Shown: positions 61,390 to 64,000 of the stretch, piece by piece | Layout: every line of letters starts with the position of its first letter | Numbering within the stretch: position 1 is the first letter of the stretch | Assembly (NCBI GenBank): GCA_902612805.1 | Contig: CACMEY010000004.1 | Location: 62,001 to 126,000 of the forward strand | Length of the DNA: 64,000 bases | Direction of reading: 5' to 3' | Source: an uncultured Alphaproteobacteria bacterium | Lineage (GTDB): Bacteria; Pseudomonadota; Alphaproteobacteria; HIMB59; GCA-002718135 | Position numbers and translations under genes: made by a program | Notes under the pieces: model-generated | Told to the model about the DNA's origin: nothing | Database searches by the model: none | Seen by the model: only the letters and a program-made list of their open reading frames with translations

Positions 61390-61411
61390 TGGCCCATTTT
61401 TTAATGGGCCA
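61390..61411 (+). terminator. GC-rich hairpin after the binding-protein gene (attenuator or 3' stabiliser)
   Basis: TGGCCCATT (61390-61398), loop TTTT, AATGGGCCA (61403-61411): a perfect 9-bp stem followed by GTTTTAT. It is by far the most GC-rich stem seen between genes here. It lies inside the transporter operon, so it probably lowers read-through into the permeases or protects the binding-protein mRNA. Confidence 0.75.
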
Positions 61412-61423
61412 GTTTTATAATTT

Positions 61424-62449
61424 ATGGCTTTTTTATTTTTTTTATTAAAACGAATTATTGCAACTATACCTTTATTAATTGCTATAACTCTTGTTGCTTT
61501 TCTTCTTGTTCAGGCAATGCCTGGTGATTATGCAACTCAATGGAAAGCTCAAACAATGTCAATGGGAGGTGTCAGTGAAGAGGATGCTGAGGCTCAAGCT
61601 GAAGCTTTAAGAGTTAGATTAGGTTTAGATAAACCACTTTACATTCAATATTTTAATTGGGTCAAAAATATCACTCTTTATTGGGATTTAGGAGAATCAT
61701 TTATTCAACAAAGATCGGTAAATGATGCAATAGGTGATAGAGTTCCTCGAACATTATTATTAGCCTTTATATGTTATTTTAATGCCGTAACTATTGGGAT
61801 ATTAGCTGGTGTCTATGCTGCTACACATCAATATCAGCTTGGTGATCAACTTGCTACGGTCTTTACATTTTTAGCTTTTTCAATTCCTAAGTTTATTGTA
61901 GCGTTAGTTATATTATATTTCTGGGCTATTAAGTTTCATTCACCATATTACGGCTCAATATTTTCACAAGAATATGTTTTACAAGAGGGATGGTGGAGTC
62001 TTGCAAAAACATGGGATTTCTTGCTCCATACCTGGCCAATTATTGCAGTTGGAAGTTTTGTAGGAGCAGGATATCAAATGAGAATGATGCGAGGTAACTT
62101 ATTAGATGTTTTAAAAATGCAATTTATAGAAACCGCAAGGGCAAAAGGTTTAAAGGAAAGTAAGATTATATGGAAACATGGTGTTCCAAACGCTTTACAT
62201 CCAATAATCATGAATCAAGGTAGAAGCGTTGGCTATTTAATTGAAGGAGAGATTGAAGTAGCAATTGTATTAGCAATACCAACTATTGGACCATTGATTT
62301 TATCATCCGTTACCACAATGGATATTTATGTTGCATCTTCAATTTTTTTGATCTTATCTCTCGTTTTAGTAATTGGTAATTTCATTGCAGATATAATATT
62401 GGCATTACTTGACCCTCGTATTAGAGATATGTCCGGAGGTGAAGCTTAA
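61424..62449 (+). CDS. ABC transporter permease, DppB type
   Basis: A 341-residue inner-membrane protein with six hydrophobic segments. The N-terminal FFLLKRIIATIPLLIAITLVAFLLVQAMPGD is typical of the DppB/OppB group. The cytoplasmic EAA loop (ETARAKGLKESKIIWKHGVPNALHPII) contacts the ATPase. It pairs with the next gene to form the channel. The ATG comes 13 bases after the hairpin. The 3' end shares one base with the next gene (TAATG). Confidence 0.94.
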   Translation: MAFLFFLLKRIIATIPLLIAITLVAFLLVQAMPGDYATQWKAQTMSMGGVSEEDAEAQAEALRVRLGLDKPLYIQYFNWVKNITLYWDLGESFIQQRSVNDAIGDRVPRTLLLAFICYFNAVTIGILAGVYAATHQYQLGDQLATVFTFLAFSIPKFIVALVILYFWAIKFHSPYYGSIFSQEYVLQEGWWSLAKTWDFLLHTWPIIAVGSFVGAGYQMRMMRGNLLDVLKMQFIETARAKGLKESKIIWKHGVPNALHPIIMNQGRSVGYLIEGEIEVAIVLAIPTIGPLILSSVTTMDIYVASSIFLILSLVLVIGNFIADIILALLDPRIRDMSGGEA

Positions 62450-63576
62450 TGACTTCCAAAAATAAAAATGGATCTCTTAATGCTGAGGAACAAAAATTTT
62501 CAAATATAAATTCCCATTGGCACCTCTCATATTTAAGATTAAAAAAAAATCGTTATGGAATGTTTGGTTTATATGGTGTGTTGTTTATTTTTTTTATTGC
62601 TTTTTTTGCAGAATTTTTATCACCTCATAGTTATAAGAAAACTGTTCAGGATGAATTATATAATCCTCCACAGTTAATTCGATTTATAGATTCTGAAGGT
62701 AATTTTCATTTAAGACCATTTGTATACAAACTTATTGAAGAAATGGATATGGAAACTTTTGAATTTTCATATTCTAATTCAGATGAAATGATACCTATTT
62801 ATTTTTTTATTCAGGGTGATGAATATTCTTTTTTTGGTTTTAAGACTAAACTTCGGTTATTTGGGAATAACGAAGGTAATATTCACTTATTGGGTACTGA
62901 TAATATGGGGAGAGATATTCTTTCAAGAATGTTTGTCGGAACACAAATTACTATGCTCTTTGCTTTGCTTGCAGTTTCAGCATCTTTGGTTATTGGATTA
63001 ATGGTAGGTATAAGCTCAGGATATTTTGGAGGAACGTATGATTTAATAGCGCAAAGAGTGACAGAATTTGCATTATCATTTCCATCCTATCCATTATATT
63101 TTGCGTTGGTAGCTCTCTTACCCAAAAGAGCCGATGAGACGACAGTGTTTGTACTATTTGCTGGAATAATTGTTTTATTAAATTGGGCATCAATTGCTAG
63201 AGAGATTAGAGGTAAAACTTTTTTAGTAAGAAACCTAGAATTTGTTAGAGCAGCAAGAGCTTTAGGTGCATCTAGATCGAGAATAATGATTCAACATATA
63301 TTTCCAAATACTTTATCTCACGTTATTGTCTGGACATCATTTTGTATTCCTCTAATTATTTTGGTTGAAACTTTTTTAAGCTTCATCGGAGTTGGTGTTC
63401 AGCATCCTATGGTTTCATGGGGTGTAATGTTAAATCAGGCTTTAGATATACAGAGCTTTGCATATGCTCCCTGGATGATTTCTCCAGTTGGAATGATTAT
63501 ATTAACTGTTTTAGCTTTTAATGCTTTTGGAGACGGAATAAGGGACGCGGTAGATCCATATGCAGTCACAAAATAA
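62449..63576 (+). CDS. ABC transporter permease, DppC type with enlarged periplasmic loop
   Basis: A 375-residue permease. The first helix (LYGVLFIFFIAFFAEFLSP) is followed by a long extracytoplasmic loop of about 100 residues (about 65-150), and then the DppC hallmark LLGTDNMGRDILSRMF. The EAA loop is VRAARALGASRSRIMIQHIFPN. Loops of this length are seen in permeases serving large family-5 binding proteins. It overlaps the ATPase gene by 17 bases. Confidence 0.94.
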   Translation: MTSKNKNGSLNAEEQKFSNINSHWHLSYLRLKKNRYGMFGLYGVLFIFFIAFFAEFLSPHSYKKTVQDELYNPPQLIRFIDSEGNFHLRPFVYKLIEEMDMETFEFSYSNSDEMIPIYFFIQGDEYSFFGFKTKLRLFGNNEGNIHLLGTDNMGRDILSRMFVGTQITMLFALLAVSASLVIGLMVGISSGYFGGTYDLIAQRVTEFALSFPSYPLYFALVALLPKRADETTVFVLFAGIIVLLNWASIAREIRGKTFLVRNLEFVRAARALGASRSRIMIQHIFPNTLSHVIVWTSFCIPLIILVETFLSFIGVGVQHPMVSWGVMLNQALDIQSFAYAPWMISPVGMIILTVLAFNAFGDGIRDAVDPYAVTK

Positions 63577-64000
63577 TCAGAAATTATTAGATCTGAAAAA
63601 TGCTGAAGTAAAATTCAGTGTAGAGGGAGGAGTTGTCAATGCAGTAAATGATATATCTTTTGACATAATGAAAGGTGAAACCCTTGCTGTTGTTGGTGAG
63701 TCAGGTTCAGGAAAATCAGTCACGGCTAGAACTATTATGAAAATGCTACCTAAGAATTCATCAATTGGGTCAAATTTCAAGATTGAGTTTAAAGATGTAG
63801 ATATTACAAATTTAACTCAGGAACAGATGAGACAAATTAGAGGTGATACTATTACTATGATATTTCAAGAACCTCTTACAAGTTTGAATCCTCTTCATAG
63901 AATTGGTAGTCAATTGATAGAGGTATTACGAGAACACAATAAAATTGATAAGATTGTTGCAAAAGAGAGAGCCCTTGAGTTATTAAAAGAAGTTCAGATT
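63560..64000 (+). CDS. ABC transporter ATP-binding protein, DppD type (cut by window end)
   Basis: The first 147 residues of an ATPase, open to the end of the window. Walker A is GESGSGKSVTA near residues 50-60, and the Q-loop is MIFQEPLTSLNPLHRIG. Both are of the DppD/OppD class that energises family-5 importers. The ATG lies 17 bases inside the permease gene. Whether a second ATPase domain follows, or a separate DppF-type gene, cannot be seen. Confidence 0.93.
   Translation, partial: MQSQNNQKLLDLKNAEVKFSVEGGVVNAVNDISFDIMKGETLAVVGESGSGKSVTARTIMKMLPKNSSIGSNFKIEFKDVDITNLTQEQMRQIRGDTITMIFQEPLTSLNPLHRIGSQLIEVLREHNKIDKIVAKERALELLKEVQI

Overview
The window is a dense, roughly 70% A+T stretch of chromosome. 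It looks like a streamlined, free-living marine alphaproteobacterium of the SAR11 / HIMB59 (AEGEAN-169) kind. The lineage call is an inference from gene content and order: class I lysyl-tRNA synthetase, a BolA / J-domain / CobS / CobT block, DUF4167 and DUF1178 proteins, an ELM1-family protein, aroK-aroB next to a CorC protein, ubiG-lysC, and low-GC compact genes. No rRNA, phage, insertion sequence or CRISPR array is visible. One tRNA gene is present (Val, anticodon GAC).

Layout. 1-553: 3' part of phosphofructokinase. 550-3783 (minus): two SDR oxidoreductases, a small exported protein and heme A synthase. 3837-11410 (plus): ferredoxin reductase, ferredoxin, a MarR regulator with a palindromic operator, class I LysRS, PyrD, a HAD phosphatase, L28, a queuosine-precursor transporter and Tgt. 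11407-17849: the CobT/CobS/J-domain group, BolA, CorC, AroB and AroK. 17949-28248: a 42-residue membrane protein, a secreted helical-repeat protein, AccA, SecA, ArgJ, a methyltransferase, two small genes, UbiG and LysC. 28249-33756: RodZ-like, IspG, HisS, PrfA, PrmC and DUF4167. 33757-43515: envelope peptidase, flavin reductase, GNAT, tRNA-Val, DUF2177, prenyl synthase, GMP reductase, gamma-glutamyltransferase family, L36, TrxB, a 2OG-Fe oxygenase, ELM1-family and GreA. 43556-53251: CarB/CarA, then YqeY, DnaG, RpoD and a metallo-beta-lactamase-fold protein.

53248-64000 is the accessory part. It holds two divergent operons read from a 72-bp gap. The minus operon encodes a phytanoyl-CoA-dioxygenase-like enzyme, a GH4 glycosidase and a PanB-fold protein that appears to have lost its metal ligands. 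The plus operon encodes a second GH4 glycosidase, a flavin-dependent halogenase with intact catalytic motifs, and an oligopeptide/alpha-galactoside-type ABC importer (binding protein, two permeases, start of the ATPase). The set reads as uptake and dismantling of an alpha-glycoside or uronide, with oxidative or halogenating tailoring. It is the best candidate here for an undescribed system.

Organisation. All eleven convergent gene junctions lie between an 8-base overlap and a 2-base gap, so there is no space for intrinsic terminators. Same-strand neighbours often overlap by 1 to 17 bases, and several genes start with GTG or TTG. A strong Shine-Dalgarno sequence (AGGGAGG) precedes the transporter binding protein, and the clearest terminator-like hairpin follows it.
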